Positions 49,627 through 58,551 of a DNA stretch of 60,377 nt are shown piece by piece. Positions within the stretch are counted from its first letter, which is position 1; each line of letters begins with the position of its first letter. The stretch comes from an uncultured Actinomycetes bacterium (GTDB taxonomy: Bacteria > Actinomycetota > Actinomycetes > Nanopelagicales > Nanopelagicaceae): assembly GCA_903863015.1 (NCBI GenBank), contig CAIPAI010000016.1, forward strand, positions 1 to 60,377, in the 5' to 3' direction. The notes below the pieces were generated by a model, which had not been told where the DNA came from, did not search any database, and worked only from the letters and a program-made list of their open reading frames with translations. The translations under genes and the position numbers were made by a program.

Positions 49627-50970
49627 TTACTTTTGCTTGTAACCCGCTGGGCACTTAGGGGCGGTGCCAGAGACGGTCTTCGAGACCTTCCCCTTGACGC
49701 AGGTGATCTTCTTAATAACAGCCTTGGCAGGAGCTTTTGCCGCTGGCGCGCTTGCAGCAGGCGCAGCAGAGGATGGCTTATACGTAGGCTTGATCTTCAC
49801 CGAGAGCTTTGGCTTGGAGTAACTAAAGCCTGTGGCATCGATGATGATGTTGTTGTTCTTGACTGAGATGTTGGTGGTGGCTGCAGTGGAGCCGCCAGCT
49901 TCGGTGGTCACCGAAACCTCAAGAGCTGTTGCGGCATCTGCAGCGTTCTTGAGACCCCAGAGAAGATCCGCATCCTTTGCAGGAATGATCGCGCGGTAGA
50001 AGCCCTTGTTGACGGTGGTGCCATCAGCCGCAAAGTGCGGCGCTGCGGCAGTCCAGGTCATTTGCTTCGCTTCGTTATTCCACACAGGAGTGCTCAATGA
50101 GCATGATCCGTTGGATGCAACCATCATGTCTCCGGAAGTTCCCGGAACACCGAAGCCTGATTGATCGTCATTCTGCGGAACGATGATGACCTGGAATTGG
50201 CGAATGTTTGCAATCGCCTTTCCGGTTTCACCGGTGCATTGCTTGGAATCAGAGGCAATAGGAACGGTGACTGGGCTACCAGTGATCGTGACCGTGTTGC
50301 CAGTAGCAGCATCGATCACGGCATCGGTAGTGACTGCATTTCCGACAGCCACGGTGACACCATTCTGGAAATCACCAGTCTTGAGCTTGATGGAGATGAC
50401 CATGTCTGGATCCATCGAGGTAGCGAAGAGTGGATTCGAAGTAAGTCCCGCAAGCTTGATGAGATTGTCTGTAGTTCCGGTCAACGTTGGAAGTACATCA
50501 ACCATCACGAAGTTGGAGAACTCGTTTGCGGTGTGTGCATCAACTGCGATGCCGTCGTAACCAAGCACGCCGAGGCCAGCAGCGCCCCACGTAGCAGCGG
50601 TCCATCGGCCAGTGAGTGCCTTGCCTGCAGTTGCCAGACCAGGGGCTGCCGCTGGAGCAGGGGCAACTGGGGTTTTGGCAGTTGATGTATCGGTCGCAGT
50701 AGCAGTGTCAGTCGTTGCTGGAACGACCGGCGCGGCTGGAGCTGGAGTTACAGGAGCAGCAGTACCGCTAGCAACGTACGTAAGTTTGATGGCGGTTGAA
50801 CCGACTGGTGTAACAGTGACGGAATCAACGCAGTAGGTGGTGCGCACATCTGAACATGCGGGCCACGATGTCTTAGGAACGCGAAGCACGGCAGCTTCTG
50901 CCGGCGCGATAGCAACGATGGCACCGCCGACCAGCGCGAGGCTAGCGATTGCGGTGAAGACCTTCTTCAT
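49627..50970 (-). CDS. Secreted protein of the same paralogous family
   Basis: 447 residues. Signal peptide to about residue 27 (ending AEA). Two Cys in WPACSDVRTTYCVDSVTV, an Ala/Pro/Thr linker (about 75-115), then beta-rich sequence with WTAAAPHFAADGTTVNKGFYRAIIPAKDADLLWG, similar to the other members. The tail is KKITCVKGKVSKTVSGTAPKCPAGYKQK. Possibly an adhesin or envelope protein. GGGGG lies 5 nt upstream of ATG 50970. Confidence 0.8.
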   Translation of the reverse strand: MKKVFTAIASLALVGGAIVAIAPAEAAVLRVPKTSWPACSDVRTTYCVDSVTVTPVGSTAIKLTYVASGTAAPVTPAPAAPVVPATTDTATATDTSTAKTPVAPAPAAAPGLATAGKALTGRWTAATWGAAGLGVLGYDGIAVDAHTANEFSNFVMVDVLPTLTGTTDNLIKLAGLTSNPLFATSMDPDMVISIKLKTGDFQNGVTVAVGNAVTTDAVIDAATGNTVTITGSPVTVPIASDSKQCTGETGKAIANIRQFQVIIVPQNDDQSGFGVPGTSGDMMVASNGSCSLSTPVWNNEAKQMTWTAAAPHFAADGTTVNKGFYRAIIPAKDADLLWGLKNAADAATALEVSVTTEAGGSTAATTNISVKNNNIIIDATGFSYSKPKLSVKIKPTYKPSSAAPAASAPAAKAPAKAVIKKITCVKGKVSKTVSGTAPKCPAGYKQK

Positions 50971-51072
50971 GGGACCCCCAGAATTAGCGGCAGAACCTTC
51001 GTCTGCACGGATTCACGGTCTCGCTCGCACAGGAACTTGTCAAGCGCAAAACGAACCGTAAGAGGAGTTTAC

Positions 51073-52041
51073 CTAGACTCGTGCGGCGCTTTCCACCATT
51101 TCGGCCAAACCACGAGTGGGACGCCAACCCAATAATTGCCCCGCCCTAGCGATGCCCGCCACCAAGACCGCAGGATCTCCGGCACGGCGTGGGCCAACCA
51201 GCACGCTCGCTTTGGCCCCAAGGACCTCTTCGGCAGCCGTAATTACCTCTCTGACCGAGTACCCAACTCCGCTTCCGAGGTTGACGGCCACGTGGCCAGA
51301 TATGGAGATATCTCCCTGTCCAGACAATAAATTCAGCGCCTTGATATGAGCATCCGCGAGGTCCACCACATGCACGTAATCGCGCACGCCGGTGCCATCC
51401 GGAGTGGGCCAATCGTCGCCGTGCAGAGTCAATTTCGCTGGCTTGGGGCCGCGCACAGCGTTGAGAACATTGGGAAAGAGATGCGTTTCTGGAAGGTGGC
51501 GCTCGCCGACTATCACATCATTATCAGTGACGAGTGCGCCAGCGACATTGAAGTAACGAAGACTTATCGATGAGAAAACCTTTTCAGCAGCCAGCAGTTT
51601 TTCAACCGCAAGTTTCGTTTCACCGTACACATTTGTGGGTACCGTTGGATCACTCTCATCAATCGGTGTCCGCGTAGGTTCACCGTACGTTGCAGCACTC
51701 GAAGAAAAAACTATGCGCTTTACATTTGCGCGTTTCATGCCATCTATGAGAGCAGCCGATCCATCGCGATTAACACTCCAATAAAGATCGGGTTTCTCCA
51801 TGGATTCGCCGACGAGTGACTTGCCCGCAAAGTGCACCACAGCAACTACTTCGGAGAGCGCACGTGTTATCGCTTCAGGATCAAGGATGGAGCCTTCGAT
51901 AAATTCAGCGCCTTCGGGAATTGCATCGAAGTGGCCCGTGGAGAGATCGTCGAGAATGACTACTTGGTGTCCGCGTTCAATCAGCAGGTGAGAAGTGACC
52001 GAACCGATATAACCTGCGCCGCCGGTGACGAGAACCTTCAT
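51073..52041 (-). CDS. galE: UDP-glucose 4-epimerase
   Basis: 322 residues. Interconverts UDP-glucose and UDP-galactose for cell-surface glycans. NAD motif VTGGAGYIGSVTSHLL at 5-20, FAGKSLVGES, catalytic Ser in SSSAATYG near 123 and YGETK (Tyr, Lys) near 148-152, RYFNVAGA, and GTGVRDYVHVVDLADAH. Slightly shorter than E. coli GalE (338). It overlaps the glycosyltransferase gene by 4 bp (ATGA), so the two are coupled. Confidence 0.95.
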   Translation of the reverse strand: MKVLVTGGAGYIGSVTSHLLIERGHQVVILDDLSTGHFDAIPEGAEFIEGSILDPEAITRALSEVVAVVHFAGKSLVGESMEKPDLYWSVNRDGSAALIDGMKRANVKRIVFSSSAATYGEPTRTPIDESDPTVPTNVYGETKLAVEKLLAAEKVFSSISLRYFNVAGALVTDNDVIVGERHLPETHLFPNVLNAVRGPKPAKLTLHGDDWPTPDGTGVRDYVHVVDLADAHIKALNLLSGQGDISISGHVAVNLGSGVGYSVREVITAAEEVLGAKASVLVGPRRAGDPAVLVAGIARAGQLLGWRPTRGLAEMVESAARV

Positions 52042-53378
52042 GCTGTTGCACTCCTTGCATCATTCGGACCCGAGAGCGAGTGCGGCTTGGTTAATGTGAA
52101 GGGAAGAGGCGTTGAAGGTTTCACCTCCACCGCTCGATCGCTAACGAGTCCATTGTATGTGGCAATGAGGGTCTCGCTCTGCCGCTCCCAGGAGCGGGTG
52201 CGGAGCACCTCATCCGTATAGGCCGCACGATACTTGGCAGGATCGGCCAGGATGCGCTCGGTTGCGACCACAAATTCCGCGGCATTCTCAGCCGTGAAGA
52301 CTTCACCGTTTCCGATGGTGCGTACCTCTTCGGCCATGGTTTTCACATCCGAGACGATGATGGGCAAATTCGCGGCCGCATACTCACCAAATTTGGTGAT
52401 CAAAGAAATCTCGTGATTCGGGCGATGCAAGAGCGGGATCAAACCAATATCGGCGGCGGAAAGATAACTGACCAACTCTTCATTCGGAACGTATGCAACA
52501 TTCTTTACGCGATCCGAAATACCCATACTCGCGGCCCTTGCCATCAATTCTCTAACATACACATTATTCGGCGCCGCGATGATGACGAGTGCAACTCCTG
52601 GTAATGATGGAAGCGCATCAAGCACCGTTCCCAATCCGCGTTGCGGTGCCACCGCGCCGGAATACACCATCAGCGGAACACCTTCAGCAATGCCTGCATC
52701 GGTTCGGAGCGCACGCGCGCTCTCTCGGCGACCTTGGCTTATGGGATCATTGGCCACCACTGCAGGATCAATCGCAATTTTCAAATACTCCTTAAGCATC
52801 GGTCCCATCTGCGGACTCACTACAAACATCGCATCTATTTTCTGCGCGATTTGTAATTCAGCCGTAGAGAAAGCTTCATGAGCAGATGGTGAAAGATGTT
52901 GCGTACCCTGTAAGAACTCGTGTGCATCGTAAATGACCTTGGGTCGCACTCTCCCCGATGATGCGATGGCGCTCGCGAGCGCATCAGCCACCGGCAAGGC
53001 GCTGTAATCATGCGCGTGTAAGAGATCGGGGGCAAAAGACATCGCATAGGGCTTCATCGTGGCCACTGCACGTCCAAGCCCTGGAATCGCCGGAGGTTTC
53101 GCAGGGAGGAAGTGAAATTTGAATCGTGCGACGTAATAGCGGCCGCGGCGCAAAACTTTCGCAAGTAAACCCGTTCCTACCGGAGCTTTCGCGGGCACGC
53201 GGAGTACACGAGCGCGCCCCACTTCGAATTGATCTTTACTTCCATTGCGAGTGGTTCCGAGGATGAGTGAGTCCCAACCCGCCTCACCGGCTGAGTAAGC
53301 ACACTTGAGCACTCGGGAGTCTTCGACCACCCCGTTGAGGACGATGGCCAGGACTCGGGGCGCTCTTACTTGGGACAT
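52038..53378 (-). CDS. GT4-type glycosyltransferase
   Basis: 446 residues. N-terminal Rossmann part (VLAIVLNGVVEDSRVLKCAYSAGEAGWDS, LLHAHDYSALPVADAL) and a C-terminal GT-B donor domain (PLMVYSGAVAPQRGLGTVLDAL, VKNVAYVPNEELVSYLSAADIGLIPL, LITKFGEYAAANLPIIVSD). The EX7E-like element is replaced by KFGEYAAANLP. Retaining, probably UDP- or GDP-sugar dependent; acceptor unknown. Coupled to galE, which may feed it UDP-galactose. Confidence 0.9.
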   Translation of the reverse strand: MSQVRAPRVLAIVLNGVVEDSRVLKCAYSAGEAGWDSLILGTTRNGSKDQFEVGRARVLRVPAKAPVGTGLLAKVLRRGRYYVARFKFHFLPAKPPAIPGLGRAVATMKPYAMSFAPDLLHAHDYSALPVADALASAIASSGRVRPKVIYDAHEFLQGTQHLSPSAHEAFSTAELQIAQKIDAMFVVSPQMGPMLKEYLKIAIDPAVVANDPISQGRRESARALRTDAGIAEGVPLMVYSGAVAPQRGLGTVLDALPSLPGVALVIIAAPNNVYVRELMARAASMGISDRVKNVAYVPNEELVSYLSAADIGLIPLLHRPNHEISLITKFGEYAAANLPIIVSDVKTMAEEVRTIGNGEVFTAENAAEFVVATERILADPAKYRAAYTDEVLRTRSWERQSETLIATYNGLVSDRAVEVKPSTPLPFTLTKPHSLSGPNDARSATA

Positions 53379-53398
53379 GTGACCAACTTAGTCGCACA

Positions 53399-53410
53399 CC
53401 TATATATAGG
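53399..53410. promoter_or_regulatory. Palindrome CCTATATATAGG, probable promoter core
   Basis: A perfect 12-bp AT-centred palindrome, 20 bp upstream of the glycosyltransferase start at 53378. It contains TATATA usable as a -10 for the minus-strand gene and could also bind a regulator. Confidence 0.45.
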
Positions 53411-53428
53411 GCGTGAATTTGCCGCCGG

Positions 53429-54100
53429 CTAAGCGGATGGAATCAGCTGATTGGGGCAGGTGGCCAGGATCTTGGCGATCGCATCCTTCTCCGCTTGAGT
53501 GACCCAGATTCCATACTTCGATTTCACCGCGACTTGGCGGGCAACGTAGGGACAGCGATATGCCTTATTCGGCGGCAGCCACGTAGCTGCATCACCATCG
53601 CTCTTCTGCCCATTCAATGGACCGTCAACGGCGAGCAATTCGAGAGGATCGTTGGCGAGGTTGGTGCGCTTTGCGACCGTCCAGGCGAAGGCCCCCTTCT
53701 GCCAGGCATCAGAGAGGGCGACCACGTGATCGATTTGGACATCGCTACTGGTGGCTACTCCCCGCTCAAAGGGGATGATTTTCCCCGAGTAGGGGTCGTT
53801 GAGGGTACCGGTCGCCACTACACACGAGCCTGATTTGTAGATAATCCCAGTGAGATCTCGCTTCAAGATGTCGTTCCGGGTGTCGCACCCGTTGCCATCC
53901 ACATCCTTCCAAGCGGCCCCAAATTGCGCCCGGGTGTACCCGGTTTTAGGGGCGCGCCCCTTTACTGCCAGCGTATTGAGGACAGACATCGCCGTGTCAC
54001 TCTTCTTGGGCTTGGTGGCGGCCTCCCCTGGGGTGGCATTGGCTATCCCGGCGACCAAGGTGGCGGCCACCGCGAGGGCCAAAAGTCGAGGAATTCGCAT
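53429..54100 (-). CDS. Secreted HNH-type nuclease (DUF1524/GmrSD-C-like)
   Basis: 223 residues from ATG 54100, which gives a clean signal peptide (cleavage near GEAAT, about residue 30); a GTG at 54136 would put 12 charged residues in front of it. The nuclease core is DVQIDHVVALSDAWQKGA, NLANDPLELLAVDGPLNGQKSDGDAATWLPPNKAYRCPYVARQVAVKSKYG: the Asp-His, Asn and His-like positions of the DUF1524 family. Four Cys could form two disulfides. Probably degrades extracellular DNA, giving phosphate and nucleosides to a planktonic cell; that role is inferred. Confidence 0.88.
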   Translation of the reverse strand: MRIPRLLALAVAATLVAGIANATPGEAATKPKKSDTAMSVLNTLAVKGRAPKTGYTRAQFGAAWKDVDGNGCDTRNDILKRDLTGIIYKSGSCVVATGTLNDPYSGKIIPFERGVATSSDVQIDHVVALSDAWQKGAFAWTVAKRTNLANDPLELLAVDGPLNGQKSDGDAATWLPPNKAYRCPYVARQVAVKSKYGIWVTQAEKDAIAKILATCPNQLIPSA

Positions 54101-54253
54101 GCCTCTATCTTGGCGCGCCCCACCGGTCAAGACCACCCCCGCCGCCTGTGGGTAACCAAAGTTCTCGCCTCAAAATTGGGGATGAAAAGGCGTGCCGGTC
54201 GATTCACGACCACGCCCCACACGCTGGTAGGGTTCCAACGCGCGCAAGCGCAT

Positions 54254-54326
<73 letters not shown>

Positions 54327-54341
54327 CTTTCTTGATCTTGA

Positions 54342-56123
54342 TTACTTCTTCACATAGCCGGCGGGGCAGAGCGGCTTCACTGCGGTTACTTTCTTGATGG
54401 TCTTTCCCTTAACGCACGAGATGGTCTTCGTGGCTATCTTCGGTGCACTTTTCGCCACTGGGGTATTCGTTGTAGGCGCCACTACCTGAACTGCCTGTTG
54501 AGTGAGTTTGACCTGAATCTTTGGCGCAGAGAATTCGAAGTTATAGGCCGAGAGATTGATCCAACCGTTCTTCTCATTCACCAAGGTTGTCGCCACACTA
54601 TTAACTCCAGAATCCGAGATCACATCAATCTTTGCCTCAACGGGAGCACTCGAGAACTTATACAAACAGCGAGCGACATCGGATCGCATAATCAAGTTGT
54701 ACGTTCCCTTAAACGCCGTTACGCCATCGGGCAAGAAGTGCGGCGAGGCCACTTGATAGGAGAGCGTGCCATCTGTGAACTCCGGTGGACCATCTGAATA
54801 TGTAGTGGCATTCGTTGCCACGATTCCCTTGAGTCCGCTTCCACTCTTAAAACACGGACTAGCGCTCTGCATTTCGCGATCATCGAGTGTGCGCAGACTC
54901 CAAGTCGTGGGCGCTGCTCCGGATTTGTTACCCGCATAGTCGAGCCAGAGTTTTAATTCGTTGATTGAATCTGACCCGTAAGGGAAAGGCTCTGCAGTCG
55001 CATTCCTGCTCGCGATCGGACCCGTTGCGTGATCCGCGTTCGAAGTCCCCCACTTGCCCGCCGAAAGCCCGCCCACTTCTGCGTATGCACTTTGCAGACT
55101 CTGCGGAAGTTTCGTGTATAAATCCCCCGCTGCAAAAACAGGTACGCGAAGTGGTGCAGCTGAGATAGTCACTTTTTGTCCGCCAGATGCAATGGGCTCC
55201 AAAGTTATATCTGGATTCGCTAAGCGACCGTGGATCCAACCGTTGATTTCGTGAGAGAGACGGACCGTCAGCTTCAAAGTTATAGAAGTATCGAGAGGAT
55301 CGCGCAGCAGACAACGTCCTTGCGAATCATAAGTAATTAAACAAGCAGGGCTTCCTGCAGTGTTGATCTTTCCAAGGAGGCTTCCGCATTGCACTATCGG
55401 CACTTGTCCAGCCACCAACCCTGAAGACTTGGCACCTTTAGCGTCCATGCTCTGTTGCTCGCAGGCGATCCCGTACTTTCCAAAACCACGCGAGGCATCC
55501 GCGCCACCAGTGAGTTCCGTTTTTTCGATCGCATAAATATTGGTGAAGAATGCTGATGCAGGTGTCGGGTTCTTTGCGCTAGTTCTGCCGTTGAGACCTA
55601 CGCTGATGAGGTAGTCACTCCCCTTGGAGTGCGCAGCAGCAGGAATACTCCAGATACTTGGCTCGCTTGGAGCCGGAATCAATAATGAGGAATCTCCTTG
55701 AAAAGCATCGAGATGATCTGGATAGAGAGTCTCTTTGTAAGTGCCCTCCCCGAGCAGTGAACCATCACGATACGCAGAGATGCCAACAATGCAATCCTTA
55801 TTCGCCTCCGATGCACATGGGGGCAGAATCGCGAAGTAGTTGTATTCCGTCGCTCCTGCACAATTGATGGCGTTTGTAGACGAACAGACAAAGTCTCCGA
55901 CTGGCGTGTCAACGTGTGCGGTCAGTAGCGAAAACATATCTACCTTGGTACCTCGATTGAGAGCGTCATTGATAACGATGCCCTGATAGCCCAGATCACC
56001 CATAACGGTGTGAGACCACTGCTCGTCCGGAATTCCCGCCGCGGAAACTGGCATCACCACAGAGAGGGCCAGCGCACAAACGCTTGCGGCTACTAATACG
56101 ACTCGCGAATTCAGTCGACTCAT
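54342..56123 (-). CDS. Secreted protein of the same paralogous family
   Basis: 593 residues from ATG 56123 (GGGAG upstream); the longer frame begins at 56147. Signal peptide to about residue 29 (VSAAG). Contains INGWIHGRLANPDITLEPI and FTDGTLSYQVASPHFLPDGVTAFKGTYNLIMRSDVARCLYKF, clearly homologous to the 47869-49560 protein. About ten Cys residues in the first two thirds may pair. Tail: TISCVKGKTIKKVTAVKPLCPAGYVKK. Its stop lies 16 bp from the tRNA-Lys gene on the other strand. Confidence 0.8.
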   Translation of the reverse strand: MSRLNSRVVLVAASVCALALSVVMPVSAAGIPDEQWSHTVMGDLGYQGIVINDALNRGTKVDMFSLLTAHVDTPVGDFVCSSTNAINCAGATEYNYFAILPPCASEANKDCIVGISAYRDGSLLGEGTYKETLYPDHLDAFQGDSSLLIPAPSEPSIWSIPAAAHSKGSDYLISVGLNGRTSAKNPTPASAFFTNIYAIEKTELTGGADASRGFGKYGIACEQQSMDAKGAKSSGLVAGQVPIVQCGSLLGKINTAGSPACLITYDSQGRCLLRDPLDTSITLKLTVRLSHEINGWIHGRLANPDITLEPIASGGQKVTISAAPLRVPVFAAGDLYTKLPQSLQSAYAEVGGLSAGKWGTSNADHATGPIASRNATAEPFPYGSDSINELKLWLDYAGNKSGAAPTTWSLRTLDDREMQSASPCFKSGSGLKGIVATNATTYSDGPPEFTDGTLSYQVASPHFLPDGVTAFKGTYNLIMRSDVARCLYKFSSAPVEAKIDVISDSGVNSVATTLVNEKNGWINLSAYNFEFSAPKIQVKLTQQAVQVVAPTTNTPVAKSAPKIATKTISCVKGKTIKKVTAVKPLCPAGYVKK

Positions 56124-56209
56124 CGGACTCCCATCGAAGTAATACATCGGGTTATCTTAATTCTGTCTAGAACTCGCGCAACCGGATCGTCAAGAAGCTA
56201 GAAGCTCAG

Positions 56210-56494
56210 TTAGAGTGCACCTTCATCTTGAGTGGCGGGTTGCGCTGCCTTCTTTCGTCTGAGCAAACGACGACGCTCCTCATTCTCTTCGCGAATTCTT
56301 CGCTTCAGTGCGGATGTCTCGTGATGGCGCAAATTGAAGGTGGCAACCCAGATAACAATCGCAACCAGGATCGAAATGCCCACCACTTTCTTTGCTGAAC
56401 CAGTGAGTACTAACCAAGCAGAGAAGAGACCCACAAAGGTCCACATCTGCTTCACAAGGTCTGCAGTGACTTCCTTAAAGAACCTCTTCATCAA
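56210..56494 (-). CDS. Small membrane protein with a basic coiled tail
   Basis: 94 residues. Two hydrophobic stretches (about 17-33 and 37-53) after an amphipathic N-terminus, then a highly charged helix (LKRRIREENEERRRLLRRKK). No known family recognised. Overlaps the Ala-rich protein gene by 4 bp (ATGA), so it is the last gene of the coupled surface-protein operon and may anchor or export its partners. Confidence 0.75.
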   Translation of the reverse strand: MMKRFFKEVTADLVKQMWTFVGLFSAWLVLTGSAKKVVGISILVAIVIWVATFNLRHHETSALKRRIREENEERRRLLRRKKAAQPATQDEGAL

Positions 56495-58551
56495 CTACTC
56501 CTTACTCTGATGTTTGTAATCTGCCCGACGATGACGGTGGCGATGATGATCTTCTTGGCTTTCTTGCGGGTAGATGGTGAAAGGTCGTTGCCAATATTGG
56601 CAGAAAAGATGTACGCCTGGTTCACAAACGTGGCCGCAGCTTGAACTCCAGGCACTGCTGCCACAGCAGCTGGAAGCTCCACAGGCGTCTCCACGATCGG
56701 AACGGCGATATCAGGTGAGTTGAAAGTGGTACCGCCAGGCTGTCCAACGAAGGTGGCCTCAGTGGTGATCGCCTCAGGGGGAATCTCAAATCCTGTACCT
56801 GGAAGTGGGGCGGCAGGAGTCAAGGTGCCATCCTCAGCTACGACCTGCGGAGCCGATGCCAGGCCATACATTTGCTGACCGCCGTTAAGTACGCCGCCGG
56901 TATCTTTGATTTCTTGTGGTTTCAAATCCTCCAGCGTGGGAGCTTCGAGGATGGGAGGTGCGGCAACTAAACCCACAGCGACGGCGGTTGCTGCCGAAAT
57001 ATTTGCTTGGGTGCTGCGAGTGACTGCCACAGCTTCTGTTACTAAAGATTGCTGTGCAGCAACGGCGACGACTACTACTTCAGTGGCTGATTGCTGCACT
57101 TCTGCTGCTGCAATGACTATGGCAGCCGCTTTCTCCGCTACTACAGCTACCGCTTCTGCTCGGTCGCTGGCTTTGGATGCCACCGATTGCGCAGCTACTG
57201 CTTGCGCATTTTCTACTGCCGACTTGGCAGCCGCAGCGGCCGAAGCCTTAGCCGCAGCATCAGCTTGTGCCTGCGCATCAGCGATCGCAGCAGCATCCCC
57301 TGTCGCTTTCGCCTCAATCAATTGTTGCGCTTCAGAGGCGGCTTTTGCCTTGGCGTCAGCAGCGGCTTTCTTTGCAGCATCTGCCTGTGCTTGTTCAATG
57401 GCTGCGGTGCGCGCCTTTGCCGCTGCGGCAGAGGTGGCTTCAGCTAATGCCTTTTGTGCAGCTGCTGCTTTGGCATCCGCGGTTGATTTTGCGGCGTTCG
57501 CGACCGCAGCTTCATCAAGGAGCTTCTGTCGAGTGAGTGACGCGGCAGCGGCTTCTGCCTTGGTCTTTGCGTCCTGTGCCGCAATGGATTCGGTGAGCGC
57601 CTTTGCACTGGCAGCAGCTTTGAGTTTCGCAAGCGCATCTGCCGCGGCTTTTGCATCTGCCGCGGCTTTTGCATCTGCCGCGGCTTTTGCATCTGCCGCG
57701 GCTTTTGCATCTGCCGCGGCTTTTGCATCCGCTGCAGACTTCGCATCCGAAGCAGCTTTCGCAACTGCAGCATCAGCTACCGCCTGGGCATCAGCGGCAG
57801 CTTTCGCATCTGCAGCGGCCTGTGCAGCTGCGGCATCGGCTTTTGCTTGTGCGGCGGCCGCATCAGCAGCCGCCTTGGCATCAGCCGCAGCTTGGGCAGC
57901 TGCTGCCTCAATTTTGGCCGCATCACTCGCGCGCTGTGCATTCGCCGCATCTGCGGCAGCTTGTGAAGCAGCGGCGGTGGCGGTGGCTTGCGCAGTTGCG
58001 GCGTCAGCAGCGGCCTTAGCGGCGGCGGCATCTGCTGCAGCCTGTGCATCCGCCGCGGCTTTGGCTGCCGCAGCGTCTGCAGTTGCTTTCGCCGCGGCGT
58101 CGAGTGCTGCTTGTGCGGCTGCTGGGTCCACTGTGGGTGCGGCTGTGGGTATGGGTGTGGCAGGGGGTGCGACGACAGGCGTCGTTACAGATAGATATGT
58201 GGGAGAGGACGTACTAGGTGCATATACATCAGAACCAGCTCGCGTCGCGGTAATCGCGCAGCTTCCTGCACTCAACGTTTGAATTAATCCAGAAGTTGCA
58301 TTCACGGTACAGATAATTGGTGTGCCTGAATCAAACGAATATGCCCCAGTGCCAGAACCACCACCGCCAGTAGCCGTGGCCGATCCCCCAACGGGAACAG
58401 TCGCTGACGAAATGGTTACCGTAACGGCCGTTTCTTGTGCCGCCAATGCCCCAAAGAATCCTGCTGCTTGCGCGATCTCGGGGAAGAAGACCACTGCAAA
58501 GACCAAGAAGCATCCTGCGAAGCGAATCCTCGCCATCACCTTGTTTGTCAT
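56491..58551 (-). CDS. Secreted Ala-rich coiled-coil protein (TolA-like central region)
   Basis: 686 residues from ATG 58551, which shares its first base with the upstream stop; a longer frame reaches 58677. Order: signal peptide to about residue 29 (IAQAAG), an Ig-like segment with two Cys (about 42-125), a Pro-rich linker (about 125-145), then about 370 residues made of AAADAKAAADA-type repeats without Pro, expected to form a long coiled coil, and a C-terminus with FEIPPEAITTEATFVGQPGG and a final basic/hydrophobic stretch (KKAKKIIIATVIVGQITNIRV). It may span the envelope like a stalk. Confidence 0.82.
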   Translation of the reverse strand: MTNKVMARIRFAGCFLVFAVVFFPEIAQAAGFFGALAAQETAVTVTISSATVPVGGSATATGGGGSGTGAYSFDSGTPIICTVNATSGLIQTLSAGSCAITATRAGSDVYAPSTSSPTYLSVTTPVVAPPATPIPTAAPTVDPAAAQAALDAAAKATADAAAAKAAADAQAAADAAAAKAAADAATAQATATAAASQAAADAANAQRASDAAKIEAAAAQAAADAKAAADAAAAQAKADAAAAQAAADAKAAADAQAVADAAVAKAASDAKSAADAKAAADAKAAADAKAAADAKAAADAKAAADALAKLKAAASAKALTESIAAQDAKTKAEAAAASLTRQKLLDEAAVANAAKSTADAKAAAAQKALAEATSAAAAKARTAAIEQAQADAAKKAAADAKAKAASEAQQLIEAKATGDAAAIADAQAQADAAAKASAAAAAKSAVENAQAVAAQSVASKASDRAEAVAVVAEKAAAIVIAAAEVQQSATEVVVVAVAAQQSLVTEAVAVTRSTQANISAATAVAVGLVAAPPILEAPTLEDLKPQEIKDTGGVLNGGQQMYGLASAPQVVAEDGTLTPAAPLPGTGFEIPPEAITTEATFVGQPGGTTFNSPDIAVPIVETPVELPAAVAAVPGVQAAATFVNQAYIFSANIGNDLSPSTRKKAKKIIIATVIVGQITNIRVRSS
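57635..57724 (-). repeat. Five perfect tandem 18-bp units
   Basis: The unit GCATCTGCCGCGGCTTTT (+ strand) occurs five times without a mismatch and encodes KAAADA. It sits inside the coiled-coil gene and is flanked by diverged copies, so it is a recent in-frame expansion. Confidence 0.95.

Noticed and set aside
57635-57724. Possible CRISPR array or minisatellite outside genes
   Set aside because: Contiguous 18-bp copies without spacers, in frame within the coiled-coil gene.
56906-58282. 458-codon plus-strand frame rich in Ala, Ser and Phe
   Set aside because: It is antisense to the Ala-rich coiled-coil gene and results from its GC-rich repetitive codons; it has no signal peptide or recognisable domain.
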